In this document: positions 11,216-23,431 of the stretch, piece by piece
How the letters are laid out: each line of letters starts with the position of its first letter
How positions within the stretch are numbered: position 1 is the stretch's first letter
DNA from: Bactrocera neohumeralis
Taxonomy: Eukaryota > Arthropoda > Insecta > Diptera > Tephritidae
DNA length: 64,000 nt
NCBI RefSeq assembly: GCF_024586455.1
Contig: NC_065921.1
Span: forward strand, 4,774,001 to 4,838,000
Direction: 5' to 3'
Position numbers and translations under genes: made by a program
The notes under the pieces: generated by a model
Database searches by the model: none
Told to the model about the DNA's origin: nothing
What the model saw: only the letters and a program-made list of their open reading frames with translations

Positions 11216-12977
11216 TTCTAATGCAACATTTTACCACAGTGTCCATGGGTTGTAGTAGATGTGAAGCATACTGTTTTATTAAATAGTTGGATGGAATATT
11301 ATGTTTTTATGCCAAAGATGAGATATAGCTTAGCACGCGCTTTATTTTAGTTTCCTTTTATGCCTGATTTGAAAAATTTCAAAAATATATTTTTGGTTGT
11401 TTTGAAAAACATTTAAATTTAGTAATAGAATTATAAACATTGTTCCGGAGTCCATAGTAAGCCTCGGCAAGGCTACCAACATGCTTATTTGTGTGTAAGA
11501 ATGTGAATTGGAAGCATTACCAGTTTGTCCAACTTTATTTTATCTGCATTTATAGGGTATAAAAAAGAGTTTAAGCTTGCAAATAATATAAATATTCGTT
11601 GTTTGAAAAGTGAATCGGGGTAACACTCATGTAACGTGCTTTGAGAAAGTCAAATCGCGTAATATTGTTAAAGCTGAAGCTTTTAAATTTCACAGCGTTT
11701 AAAAAAATCAAGTGAGTTTTCCACCTTTATCATTCATAGGCTACGCTATTCTTCTTTACAAGGCAACTTTACTTAAATAAATGTTTATTGTGCGATAGCA
11801 AATTGGTTTAGGAAGCAACTGCTCCAACGACCATAAATTTAAGGCAATTGTCTGCTATATCTACAATTGTTTTGTTTGCTAAGACCCTTATTTCTGGAAG
11901 AGCCATATGCTCCTATTTTAGATCTGCTGCACAAACAATTGAAAACAGAAATGGACATTCAATCGTTAAATCATAAATTCAAAACAGCGACAAACTTCGG
12001 TTTGGTTTAGCCCACTGAAACTCAGCAAACTGACCCTCGGACAAAGAAACAATGACGAAAGCAAGCAAGTCATTTGGAACAAATATATATATAAACAGAC
12101 AATCATAAATACACACATGCGTATGGGTGCATTTGGTAAAGGTGATTATTTGAGGCGCTTAAAAGCAGTCAGATTACAGTTTGCGTTTTATTGTTGTGAT
12201 TATTCGGTCGTATGTGAATTTCCTTCTGTGTGTGTATGAAAAGCAGCTGCGTGAAAACCTGGGAGAAATAATGACATTTTTATTAAACGTGTATGTTTTT
12301 TTACTACAACAAAATCAGTTGGACTTATCGAATTTGTTCATGCAGAAAAATGTTTGCAAAATAGGAGATCCATGCTAATGATACGCTATTGTTATCTAAT
12401 AAGCATATAAAGGTTCGAACGGTGCTGATATTACAATCCATGCCCATAATACTGTATTTCAGCGAGGAAGCGAAAATTTAAATGACTTAGAGCAAATTAG
12501 AGTATAGTGGAGTTTATGAACATTTTGGCAGTGAATTGAAATATGTTAGATTTTGGTCTCAATAAATACCAGCTTACATACGCAAGCGACGATGAAAAGT
12601 AATCGTTATTATACAGTGAAGCTTTGGCTACGTTTAAGGAAGAGCTTTGGTGTTTCTTTTGATCGCCCGCTGTACTTGCGGCTAAAACGTAAACAAAACC
12701 AATTGTGGACTCAACTGGATCTATTCATGAACTTCCTCTACTGCTATCTTCCCTCAATTATTAACATAAACTTGCTATTAATATTCTTAATATTCAATAT
12801 TTAAGATACTTTTATGAATCGGAAGACATTCAGCAACGGTCCCAAATGCATCAAATCCAATCTAGTGGTAAAGTTTGGAAACTTACATAGGAATATACAT
12901 TTTTCATAATGTCTTTCGGTACTCCCTGATGGCAATTTTGTAACACTTTTTATGTGCTACCAAAGTGTTTTATTAGC
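11216..12977. other. AT-rich stretch, nothing recognised
   Basis: Short open frames at 12181-12378 and 12553-12804 have no recognisable domain and no splice-bounded structure. No terminal repeats or RNA genes were seen. Confidence 0.4.
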
Positions 12978-13162
12978 TTCTTTTCTTCTTAATTGGTGTA
13001 GACACCGCCTATGTGATTAAAGCCGAGTTAACAACAGCGCCCCAGTCGTTTCTTCTTTTCGCTACGTGGCGCCAATTGGATATTCCAAGCGTAGCCAGGT
13101 CCTTCTCCACCTGGTCCTTCCAACGGAGTGGAGGTCTTCCTCTTCCACTGCTTCCCCCGGCG
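12978..13162 (-). pseudogene. RTE-like non-LTR retrotransposon C-terminus, 3' fragment
   Basis: Read on the minus strand from about 13155, an uninterrupted frame gives GRGRPPLRWKDQVEKDL, then LGISNWRHVAKRRNDW, ending in a TAG at 13011-13009. The pattern GRPxxRWxDxVExDLxxLGxxxWRxxAxxRxxW is the conserved tail after the reverse transcriptase domain in RTE-related and similar endonuclease-type non-LTR elements. After the stop there is a short AAGAAGAAAAGAAG-like 3' end, typical of these elements. Upstream of 13162 the similarity stops, so this is a severely 5'-truncated copy. The frame has no stop inside the fragment, which suggests it is younger than the RNase H remnant at 8.4-9.0 kb. Confidence 0.85.
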
Positions 13163-13269
13163 ATTAAGGAAAAAATTGCTCAGGAATCCAAGCTATAACT
13201 GTAAATGATATTCTAAATTTATGGACATATGTAGGTATAGCAATGTAGTAGGCTGGTTTTGTTGAATGA

Positions 13270-13490
13270 ATTCTTGTTTTTTTATTATACTTTCTCAATG
13301 CAAAGAGAATATAGTTGTCTTGTTCAATAAATGGAAACAAGGGTTGAGGACTAGGCTATATGTACACAAAAGGTCATTGTCCTCATAAAATAAAAACAAA
13401 AGAGTCAGTGACCCAAAATATAAATAAAGGTTGATGCTTTGGCTAAATACAAACAAAGGTTGTGGACTTGGCTTAAGAATTGACATAATA
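13270..13490. repeat. Degenerate internal repeats with a hairpin-like start
   Basis: A near-palindrome 'tatactttctc...gagaatata' (about 13287-13313) is followed by three diverged copies of an 'aaaggttg-ggactt-ggcta' word at 13338-13358, 13426-13445 and 13454-13475. The arrangement resembles the hairpin start of the 9.7-kb element but with different internal sequence. I take it as a decayed interspersed repeat of unknown family. Confidence 0.5.
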
Positions 13491-14174
13491 ATAATTTAAT
13501 ATTAAATTTAATTATATATACATAGTATTTTGGAATACTCACAACAGGAATTATACAATTAAAAGGCATGAATACTTTATTAGTATTTAATAATCACAGA
13601 ACAATTTATATATTTTATAAATTTGACATACATTCTTCTTACTAAAAATTTATTTATAATTATAAATTTTTACAAAAAATCTTCCTTGAAGCTGTTTGGT
13701 AGGGAAAACCAGGGTTTGTTGGTTTCTGTTAATTTATGCAATGTTTCTAACAAGACTTTTCTTATTACGTATGTGTTACAAGCATATTTCCACTTTATAA
13801 AAAATAGTTATCATAATATATAATCATGCATATATGCGTAATACATAATCAAACACCTATCTGCCAGAGAAGCTTGTCTCTCTATGTTTTGCGGAGCAAA
13901 ATTTTATTTGCAGCTGGGAATTTTTCACAGATTCCACCTTTTACAACTTGCAAGTAGCAAGAATGAATATCATTATTAACATTATTCCCATTATGAATTG
14001 GTGACTACGGTGATTTCTAATTAGCGGTAAATACAATCAAAAATACACGATTTGTTTATATATAAACAAGTTTAGGTTTTCTACCAATGACACAGTTTTG
14101 AAAGTGCGACAACAATACTTAAGGAAACAAAACAGGTATTTAGGTAAAAAATAAAAAGTGTTCAAATGGAGTAC
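13491..14174. other. AT-rich stretch, nothing recognised
   Basis: No coding or repeat signature was found. Confidence 0.45.
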
Positions 14175-14437
14175 ATATCGTCACCTGAAATGCAAAATAA
14201 CGTAACAACATTTTCGAAAATTTACAGTGGCATGAATGAAACCCGAAATAAAATGGAACATGAGTGAAACAAAATTTTAATATTGATTAAAACTGGTTTA
14301 TATCTGACCACAGAACCTGAAAATGTTGAACATATGTAATATATTGTATGTAATTTGAAGTAGTGAAGCGTAATCAATAAGACACTCAATTTCGAATTTT
14401 TTGATGATACGTTATTTTGCATTTCAGGTGACGATAT
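14175..14437. mobile_element. MITE, 263 bp, with perfect 30-bp terminal inverted repeats
   Basis: The first 30 bases (14175-14204, core tcgtcacctgaaatgc) are exactly complementary to the last 30 (14408-14437, core gcatttcaggtgacga). The interior is AT-rich and noncoding. The ends are flanked by TA-rich sequence, so a TA target duplication (Tc1/mariner type) is possible but cannot be fixed because the repeat itself ends in 'atat'. Perfect termini suggest a fairly young insertion or an autonomous relative elsewhere in the genome. Confidence 0.9.
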
Positions 14438-15879
14438 ATAAATATACTAAAACTATGGTTCACAAGCGTCTTTAATATGATAAAATAAAGACAAATGCAA
14501 ATATATTAACTATTGTGTCTACAAATGATATATATAGCAGAATTTTATAAGAGAGAAAAAATTTCTAAAATACCAGAATACAGAAAAGAACAAATGTTTG
14601 CTTTTTCTATTGACTGTTTTTATTTGCAAATTGCTCTGCTTTGCCAATAAATAAATGAACGAGATGTGAATGTTTGCTGGTCAATTGTAGCTGTGTCCAT
14701 TTCATGCTGAAGTGTAGCGCTTTTTCTGCCAGCTTTTGCTTTTTTCTCTTTCTCTACACCAACATTCTATAGAAACATTGATGAAGAGCATTTTTATAGC
14801 AGAAAACAACAGCAATATAGCAACGAATGTGTGTGTCTGTGCGTTTTTGTGTTGGCAACATGCATGTAGGCCTCCATCGAGTTCTCCACTAGTGCTATGA
14901 AATAGCGATAAACTGTAGTAAATGGCGTAAAGTCAGCTCTAATGGACACTGATGTACAGACCAGCCGCAAACAGGGTTATGCGAAATTGATTTGGATTTG
15001 CTGATCGTGGTGGCAACTGAGATACATACATATGTAATATTTCGATCACTTGTTATTATGGTGCTTAGATACTTATCTACTACTATATATTTTAGAAATA
15101 AATTACTTTTAAAGACGAGTTTGTAGAGATCTCATTTTAAATTCGCAAAATGTCTCCAAAACTCCTCCACCCGCGTCTGTAGAAAATATTGTACTTACTT
15201 TTGCAAATTGCCTTGGTAAAGCATAGTTAATTGTGGTAAGGGTCGGTGCAACATTGCCACAAAGAAAACTACCCGAACTATGACATTTTATAGCAATTTT
15301 TGCTTGTGCAACTTTGCACAAATGTGAACACATGTTTAGATTTGCATAGCATACACGAGCATAAAATTGTCGTTTCATTTACAAGTGTGTGAGTACTTCC
15401 CACTCACGCATGTGGGCAACCTGAATCAGGCATTAAAATGTTGTCGCTGACGTGTTTTAGTGCAGCATGTTGAACATGTTATTGTTATTGCTATGCAACG
15501 CTGTGTTATTGCACGCATGGTTAAGCCTCAAATTGCCGCATTAAACACGCACACACCTCGAACCGTAACCTTGCATATTTAAGGAAACTCAAACCGTTTG
15601 AGGGCAACATCGAATAGCAACTAGAGAGCGAGTGTGGAAGGTCTGCAGAGACACCAAGCAAATTGGTGGATTCTGTACTTAATGCTTTTATAAAAAACCA
15701 ACGCGATACGACAAAAAAATTGCTCAACTAGATTCGAAACATTGTACATTTATGACTTCTATAAAACGTTAATAAATCTCATCAACTGCTCACTTCACTA
15801 CTATGAATAAACAAGGCCACTCTTAGTAGCACTTCAACATTGTTAGCCATTTGTTTTCAAACTGTTGTCAGTAACACTC
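14438..15879. other. Nothing recognised
   Basis: The minus frames at 15109-15378 and 15521-15727 are open but carry no domain that I know. No repeats or RNA genes were seen. Confidence 0.4.
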
Positions 15880-16400
15880 AATTATTGTCGTGTGCTTAAG
15901 AGACCAACAGCCTCCGGTTTGTTTTGGTTTTCAGAGGCGGAAATTTTGCCGATAAATTGTTTAAAGTAAGGAACTGTTTTGCGCATAGATTTGAGTGGTG
16001 CTGATTCCATTTGTTAACGCCGCCCCGCCCAATTTCTTTTACCACGTCTGTATCGGCAAAGAAATCTTTTCTTTTTTTCCTTTTCGAAGTTTTAATTAGC
16101 GCGCAACTAAACATTAACTAAAAAGAAGTTGCGCGCGCTCTCTCCTTTTGCGACCGCTCAGCTATACAGACGTGGTAAGTGTGTTTCCAATTTGTTATTT
16201 TTAAATATATGTATTGTAAGAAACTTTTTGTTTTTTATTTAATATTTGTGGAATAAATTGCGCCATCCGTTTCCCCACGGCCAACCACAACTACGGAACG
16301 AACGAGCACCGTGCTTCAACACCCGAACTATCACCATTATTGTTATCGTTAAAATCAACAACCTGCGCACAAAAGTAACAAAATACAAGTAAGAAAGTGC
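15880..16400 (+). promoter_or_regulatory. Possible promoter and 5' untranslated exon block
   Basis: This block is less AT-rich than its surroundings and holds a 'gcgcgcgctctctcc' GAGA-like run (about 16129-16144). A strong donor-like site, gtg|gtaagt, starts at 16175, and a second, caa|gtaagaaag, lies near 16389. The segment between about 16258 and 16388 is rich in CAA/AAC words of the kind seen in fly 5' leaders. No coding frame follows in the window, so if real it would be a leader exon of a gene further along. Donor-like words arise often by chance; this is a weak call. Confidence 0.2.
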
Positions 16401-16499
16401 AGGAATCAAAGCCAGGGAAATACTTTAAGATGTAAAACGCCAACCTGAGGATCGGAATCTAAGCAATTTTATATATACTATTCATTTACTATATATAAC

Positions 16500-16735
16500 T
16501 TATACGAGTACACTGACCGACATAAGATTTGTCTGAAAAACGAAAATCACTATTTGTAATATATGAGAGTTAGTATGGTATCGACACGATTTTATCCATT
16601 AACTATTATCATGCCAACTCACATACAATCACGAAGCAAAGTCAGCCGGATTTTCGAAAATCCTTGTAATGGTTATATGGGGCCTAGGTCGACTACCCAA
16701 TATTATACTCTGTGGCAACATGTTACAAGAGTATC
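16500..16735. repeat. Interspersed repeat fragment ending in a hairpin
   Basis: The right end is a palindrome at 16705-16734 (stem atactct/agagtat, interior 'gtggcaacatgttac'). It closely resembles the hairpin at 9703-9735 that opens the (GTCC)n element. The left part, including 'catgccaactcacatacaa' and 'tatggggcctagg', has no other match in the window. I read it as the end of a related but different repeat. Confidence 0.55.
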
Positions 16736-19700
16736 AAAATGACGTCTCACAGAGTTAGAAAAATAATATAAGGAATTACTTATTGTGGAGGATGGTGTCA
16801 TGTGCAGAAGTTCACGCAAGTGAAGAAAGTTCTCTGATCGCCCTTCACTTGGGAGTGGCCAGAAGCAATTCTTTAACATATGGCTCAAGTAGTAGTAGAA
16901 GAAAATTCGCCGCAATAATAGTCGTAATTAAATAATAATGCCTTATTTACATAGCAATAAGAACTATACTGAATATTCTAACTCAGTACACAAAACAGGC
17001 AGTTTACAACACTCTTATGCTCCAGCAAACTTAACAACCCACGTTTATATACTTTTAATGCCTTTGTTGTTTAAAGCTCAAACACGCGTGCAATAGATGC
17101 CGTCACCGAGAATATTCACGGCATTCCATTAAATCGCACTGTGGTTGCAACAGCAGCGCGAACACTTTAATACGCGCTTTCTGCTTGTTTGCATGCATAA
17201 GTGGCATTTCGGTAGCGTCTGCACGCGTGCAAATAAAGCAACAATTTTATAGTTGTCGTTACGGTTTTACCGCGCAAACTTGCAACCACATCGACAAGTT
17301 CACGGAAATCGGCACATAAACAAAATTCGTGTGTGTATATGAACGTATGCGCTTCTGTGAATAAATGTACAGAGTTTGCACCCGTTCCTGTATTACAATA
17401 TTGTCACAACTTTTACCATTTTTAATTATTCATTACCAGAACAATTTTCCAGCTCAAAATGCCTTTGTGGTGCGTCGTGTGTGAATTAGCCTTTGCGCAA
17501 CTCACGTCTCCCTTGTTGGAAAGCTAATTTGCAAATGTATGCGAGTGGAAGAAGTACTAAACTGAGATTATAACTCGAAAGGTTTGAATCGTTGCATGGA
17601 AATTTTTTTGTTTGCTCAGTGATTAAACCTTTAACTATACCTCTCCTACTTCAATGTCCGCAGTTCTCCTCGTGGATGCAAACTACTTCTTTCACCCATT
17701 ATAAACATCTAAACATCATTTGATTCCAACATTCGTTCTCTTATTGAGCTAATAATAAATCATATTTGATCAGTAAATAAATAAACCCTAAGGCGGTTGT
17801 TTGTGAGTTATTGTCGTTGCACGACACAATGTTGAAAACACTTCAGGCACAACAATTATATAAATATATCCAACGCTTACATTAATATCTACGTTTCTGT
17901 TTTTGCGGAAAATTTGTTAAATTGTTTTAAATATTCGTTTTTTTTGTTTTATAAGAAACTTAAAAATTTATCGGCATTGAAGCAGAAACATTTCAGTTTA
18001 GACATTCGGCCATTAGTAAATGGTATGTATGTATATAATATATTCATAAATAAACCTTATTCGACAACTGAAACTTACACAATCTATTGCAAGAACGCAA
18101 ACAAATCGTGTTCTCTCGCTTTTCCCTAATGAACTCGATTTTCAATATAAGAGTGCTTCATTTATTTGTTGAAAATAAATATCAGTTCGATTGCTATCTT
18201 TCTCTTAATCCCACTCTTATTGCCTTGTTCTCTTTCACGGTGTCGTCCGTTAATGAAATGGTTGTCAATTTGCGAAAGGTCAACATTGATGGTAGGGATG
18301 CTTACGTGCGCACTGTAAAATTAAGCCAAGCAATAATACGCAAACCAATTGCATAAATTTTCGAGAGTAAATTGTGCAAATCGAATCAAGAATTCTAGTT
18401 AACATCTTCTTGTTCATGTATATGGTGTTTTGCAGATATCTGACTTTGATTACTTAAATGCTATTTGTTCTCCAGTTTTTAGCATGAGTTTTAACACTAG
18501 CTGGAAGCTTAAAGTCACGAAGCTAAAATATTTATATACCGAGTATTTTAGACTTTATTTCATTTTAAAACTGAGTGTGACAAATCTTTCCTAAAATTGT
18601 AGGGACAGTACTTAATTTGTGGAGTTTTCAATTTCGTCAGTGCACAACACAATTTATTTTTCAACAACACAAATTATAGTAATTACACCAACGGAGCAGA
18701 ACTCTACTTCTACTGTCGAGCCTCGACACCTGTGCGATTCTTTTGATTACTTCAATTAAATTTTAATTACATACTAGCACGATGCCCATATCGTCCACAA
18801 CGAACATATCCTTCGTGAGCTAAAATGATGCCAACTTTGAGGAGTAGGTTACAAGTAGAATAGCTCAAAAGTCTTTGTCTGTATAACTTACTAAGCAGCA
18901 GTTATGCTACTTTATTTCTGTACTTATACGTTTACATATTTAATTATACACGAGCTCGTCTGTGTGCACTCACACACTTTGATACAATCCAAAAAACCAA
19001 CATATAAGGACAGGGCGAAATGTAGTGATTTGTTGGCAAATTTTCCTACAATTGTAGTGTTTTGATACTTTTTATGTTACCAGGCGGTGGTAAGTGTGCT
19101 ATTACTGAATCAAAGGCATTCTAGAAAGCCTGAGGAATGCTTTTTAAAACTATTCGGTAATTAGCTTGCGCTAGAGAAGTTTAAAATTGCGATAAAATAT
19201 TAAAGAAAATATTCTAAAGTTTGAGCTTAATTCAAATAAAATAATGTTTGTACGTAGGTTACCATGAGCTTCTAGAAATCACAAAAGTACTACAAGAAAA
19301 CATAATCCACACATCTTTATTTAAGGACCATATAGAAGTGCATATATGCGCGTATATATCTACTAATAGTTGTGAATAGCAATGTGGCCACAACTTAGGT
19401 TGTTATACCTATTGGCACAAAGCTGCTTACGGTTCGCCAAGAAGTGAGCTGATTTCTGCAGCAACTAGTTCAGATAAACTTTGAGCCACTGGAACTGCAG
19501 ACTAATTTGAAGGTTTTACCTACGCTCTTGCACACCTCACTAAGCATAAACGTGTTGCACAAGTCAGATTAAATATTGGATTACGTCTGAACAGCAAAAG
19601 TTGAGTTGAAGAGGCTGTTTTCATGAACTACAAAGCGACTTTGAAAAGTGCAAATCCGCATTGTTTGAGAATTCAAATATTATATATGTATGGTTATGCG

Positions 19701-21090
19701 TTTACTTTTTGAATATTCTACAAAAGACTTATTTCAATCATTACCAGTACACAATATTTTGTGTTAAATAAGAGTGGTTCGAATTAATGGATTCATAATA
19801 TCATACAATTAAAAAACTTGAATAATATAAATTAAAAACTAAAATATTTAAATATTTATCTTCCACTTTGTTTACTTTTTCTTCTTAATATTATTTAGAT
19901 ATTAGAGAAATATGAAACAAGTTTACTACTATTTCATGCAGCAGCAAAAAGTATTGTGCATTAGTATGAAAACTTTTCTGTACTTCCAAAGTACCCAAAA
20001 AATACTAAAAACTCTAAAAAGCAAAGCAAATTTGAAACAACCTTCACATAAAAAAGATTTTCATTGAAATTTAAATCAATTCGTATGCCAATTTGATGAC
20101 CGAAACCTTGATGAAAGCCATTCTTGGCGTGAGCATTCCGGAACAAAGCAGAAGCCGGAAGCAAATCGCAAATTTTACACTTTACGAGTATAAATATGCA
20201 TGTGTTGTGTGCTCAAAGGGATTACTGCTAAAACCGTACTTCTCTCCGCCCATCTGAGGTTTATGACCATGCTTAAGTAAAGTTAAGACATACAAACATA
20301 AAATCGTGCAGAGCTCAGAAGTGCTGTCACGCATGGTTAGAAATAAAGTGTAAGGGTATGCAAGAATTTCTGCGACTCTTTGACCTTTAATGCAAACTAT
20401 TGCCTATGAATGATTTTTTATATACTTGTGAATATAATGAAGGATTTCAATTTCGCACTAGTAAGAATTTGGAATTTAGAGAGTTAGTTAAGCTAGATTA
20501 GGAAATAAATTAGATTTGTATTATCGTTTCTCTGTCTTTATATCCGGAAACAGTTATCACTGTTGTGCAGTATATTTTCATTGCTACTGACGTGGAAATT
20601 TGTGGTGGTCTATGTGAATGCCTTCTGCCGAGTGTTAATGGAAGTCATGCTGCAAATACCTCTAGAATATTATGTACATCTCAATGAACGGCATTGCTAT
20701 AGTAGCTCTCGTTTGGTAAACACTCGGGGCGCAGGTGCATGCAACAATAACAAACAAAATTATATTGGCAATTGACTTAAAACCAAAATCAGTAATTCCA
20801 TATGCCTAGCAAAGTGATAACCATAAATTTAATTACATGAAAAGCTTGCCAACTGAATATCATAAATTTTGATCCTGTGTTACAAACGTGATTACTTGCA
20901 ATATGGCTAAAGTGATTACCAATAAAGTTTGTATAAGCTAGAACGAAACACAGCTCAGTAAATATATTTACAAACAGAAAGGATTTACATTATTGACATT
21001 GAATGCTAATAAATGTTATTATATTTGACTTAGAATTATGAATTTATTCAGGTAATTTTTAAATTTCGTAAGAAATTTGAATGCAAGTGC
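16736..21090. other. Long unassigned stretch
   Basis: About 4.3 kb was read on both strands without finding a domain, terminal repeat or RNA gene. Frames at 17914-18356 and 20563-20775 are open but lack motifs. Slightly less AT-rich patches at 17090-17300 and 17440-17530 have no coding signature. The interval could be intron or intergenic DNA. Confidence 0.4.
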
Positions 21091-21787
21091 TTAAAGGGGG
21101 TATTCTACTCTAGCATGAATTTTTAGTATCCATTTTTTATTTTAGTATCCATTTTTTATGGTGTTTTTATTGATATCTTAAGAATACTGAAAAAAATATT
21201 ACAAAAATATATTAAAAATTAAAATAATTGGAGGGGGAGAGACAGGTGTAAAAAAAATGGCGCATCCTGGTGACATTGATCCTGACTCTCCTGGTGGTCT
21301 GACAAAATAAATCAAAAGAAATTCTTAATCAGTAAGGATGCTGTTCTAGTCCCTATTTCAGGGAACAAGAAAAAATATTTTTTGAAAAATGGTGACTGCC
21401 TGAAAATAAAGATAATTTTTTACGCTTTTTTTTTGAAATTCCTGAATTTTTTAAAAATATTAAAAACAAAAATTTTGACACGATGCTGGTAGGAACGATA
21501 AAGGATTATATAGAGAAGGTTCACACAAAACTTCAAGTAAATCGGTTGAATAGAACTTGAGATAATGCCGGTACCGTGTGGAAAAAAGTAGTTTCGAGAA
21601 AAACGCGTTTAAAAAATTCGATACGGCCGAACCGGGCTAGGTACTGCGTCACTAAAGTAACTGTAGCTCTTAAAATAATTTTAATTTTTAAAAATCCTTT
21701 GGAGGAAATGTTCTTAAGGGTCTAAACTTTAAATATGTGCAAAAAAAATCGGATTTTTCAAAATTCTAGAGTAGAATACGCCCTTAA
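21091..21787. mobile_element. MITE-like element of about 689 bp with TTAA target duplication
   Basis: The body 21095-21783 starts AGGGGGTATTCTACTCTAG and ends CTAGAGTAGAATACGCCC, giving inverted termini of about 18 bases with one or two differences. TTAA sits directly outside both ends (21091-21094 and 21784-21787), the target duplication used by piggyBac-type elements. There is no transposase frame. Internal words 'aatcggttga' and 'gagaaaaacgcgtttaaa' recur in the fragment at 38055-38320, whose surviving end also abuts TTAA. A third related start may lie at 63606. I infer a TTAA-specific non-autonomous family; the superfamily is not proven. Confidence 0.85.
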
Positions 21788-23431
21788 AGTGTTAATTAAT
21801 ATTAAGCTATAACATTCACAAAAATAATGAATTTAACCTTCTCAAATATCACAAAAATGTTATCAACTAGTATAAAGTACATTGAAGTCTTCACTATAAG
21901 GAATCAGCTTAACGTAGTACCTGTTATAATCAAGCTATTGTCAGGAAGATCTTACCATTTCTGACAGACGTATCTCTTGATCCCTATACCGACTTTTGAG
22001 GAAGCTGATACCAATTATTGACGTTTTCTACAATTTAGCCGTCGACCAAGGCTTGACTCCAATTGCTTGTAAACGAAGCTTGCTCAACGGCTGCAAACGT
22101 TGCCAAGGTGCACGGACGTGAAGGCAAGAACCGCGCATAAATTTATGACACCTTCAATAATCTTTAATAGAGATTGCTCGCTGAAATGAAAGTGCATAAA
22201 TCAGTGAAACTTGCAATGACACTGTACCGTGGCAAGCGGTGCGTAAATTTACACTTGTTTCTGCCTCTTCCTTTGACTAAATTTTTTTACCACAGTGTGG
22301 AAGTTGTCCTTCGCGTGTTCTCCTTGTTCTCTTCCTCTGCTGCACAAACGCGCATACAACTTCGTCTTTCAATTTTCATATATAAAAGCAAGTCCATATA
22401 TTTCACTCAGGAAATTGAAACGAAGGCACAGAAATGTACAATTTTAATTAAACTTCAAAATTTATGACTCTACGACACCGGCTGCACAAAAAGTGGCTTA
22501 AAAGAAAAAAAAATTAACTAAAAACACTGAAATCGGTTTTGATTGCGGAAAGGCCTTGACCTACTCTTTACAATATTAATTGTTTAAACTTTGCAAAAAA
22601 ATTTCTAATTTTTCAAATAGCTTACTATGGCCGAAGTACAAGTATTGCTTAGTTTAAAAATGCCCCGTTTTGATAAATACATTTGACTTAAGCCGTTGTA
22701 AGTCGAATGCTCTTAAAAATTTATAGAATCTTAAATTACATAAATCTCACATAAGCTGATTGAAATTGCACTCACGAAATGAAAAGCAAATATGCTATTT
22801 AATCCTTTCATTGCATTGTTTACACTCAAGTGCCACTAAGCCCAAAATCCTATTAGAGGAAAATATTTGCCTTTACTAAGCCATCGATCTTTTTCACATA
22901 AAGCCACATTCCATTTATGAAAGGGTTAGAGCTTAAATTCACTCCTTCCTTTTCGCACATAAATTGATTCATTGGATTTTGCTTTCATTCGCTCAACAAT
23001 ACAATTTTTATTTGAATTTGTTGCATATTTAAATACTCAATTTAAAGAATTGCTTACATGCCACATTCTCCATTCACCGTCTCTTATGTTAATATTGTTT
23101 GATAATTTTGCAGGCACTTCATGTATCATTGAGCAAATCAAAGCAGCTAGGAAGCGTTAATGTATGCAATTGAAATGAAAACGGAATAATAGGGGGGGAA
23201 AGATAAGTTTAAAAGGTTAACGGTGGAGGAAGTATGGCAGAAAATGGCGTATTCAGGTTAAACCTAAGCTAATATTTTGACAAACTTAATACATGTGTAA
23301 GCATTTGGGTCGAGTGTGACTAGTATTGCTGTCAAACTCACGCTTCCCGGTTAAAGTTGATAAAATGCGAACAGCAAAACAAAGATATTTCCTCGGGCTA
23401 GCAGTAGAATCACATACATACTACTTATATG
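21788..23431. other. Nothing recognised
   Basis: The frame 22174-22467 is open for 97 codons, with a TATA-like 'catatataaaag' near 22377, but it has no domain. The rest is AT-rich without repeats that I can place. Confidence 0.4.

Noticed and set aside
12413..12430. 'ggttcgaac' as a tRNA B box
   Set aside because: No A box at the right distance and no acceptor-stem pairing around it. Similar words at 15730, 19775 and 36022 fail the same test.
22300..22470. TATA-like 'catatataaaag' near 22377 as a promoter
   Set aside because: TATA-like words are frequent in DNA this AT-rich; no initiator, leader or coding frame follows.
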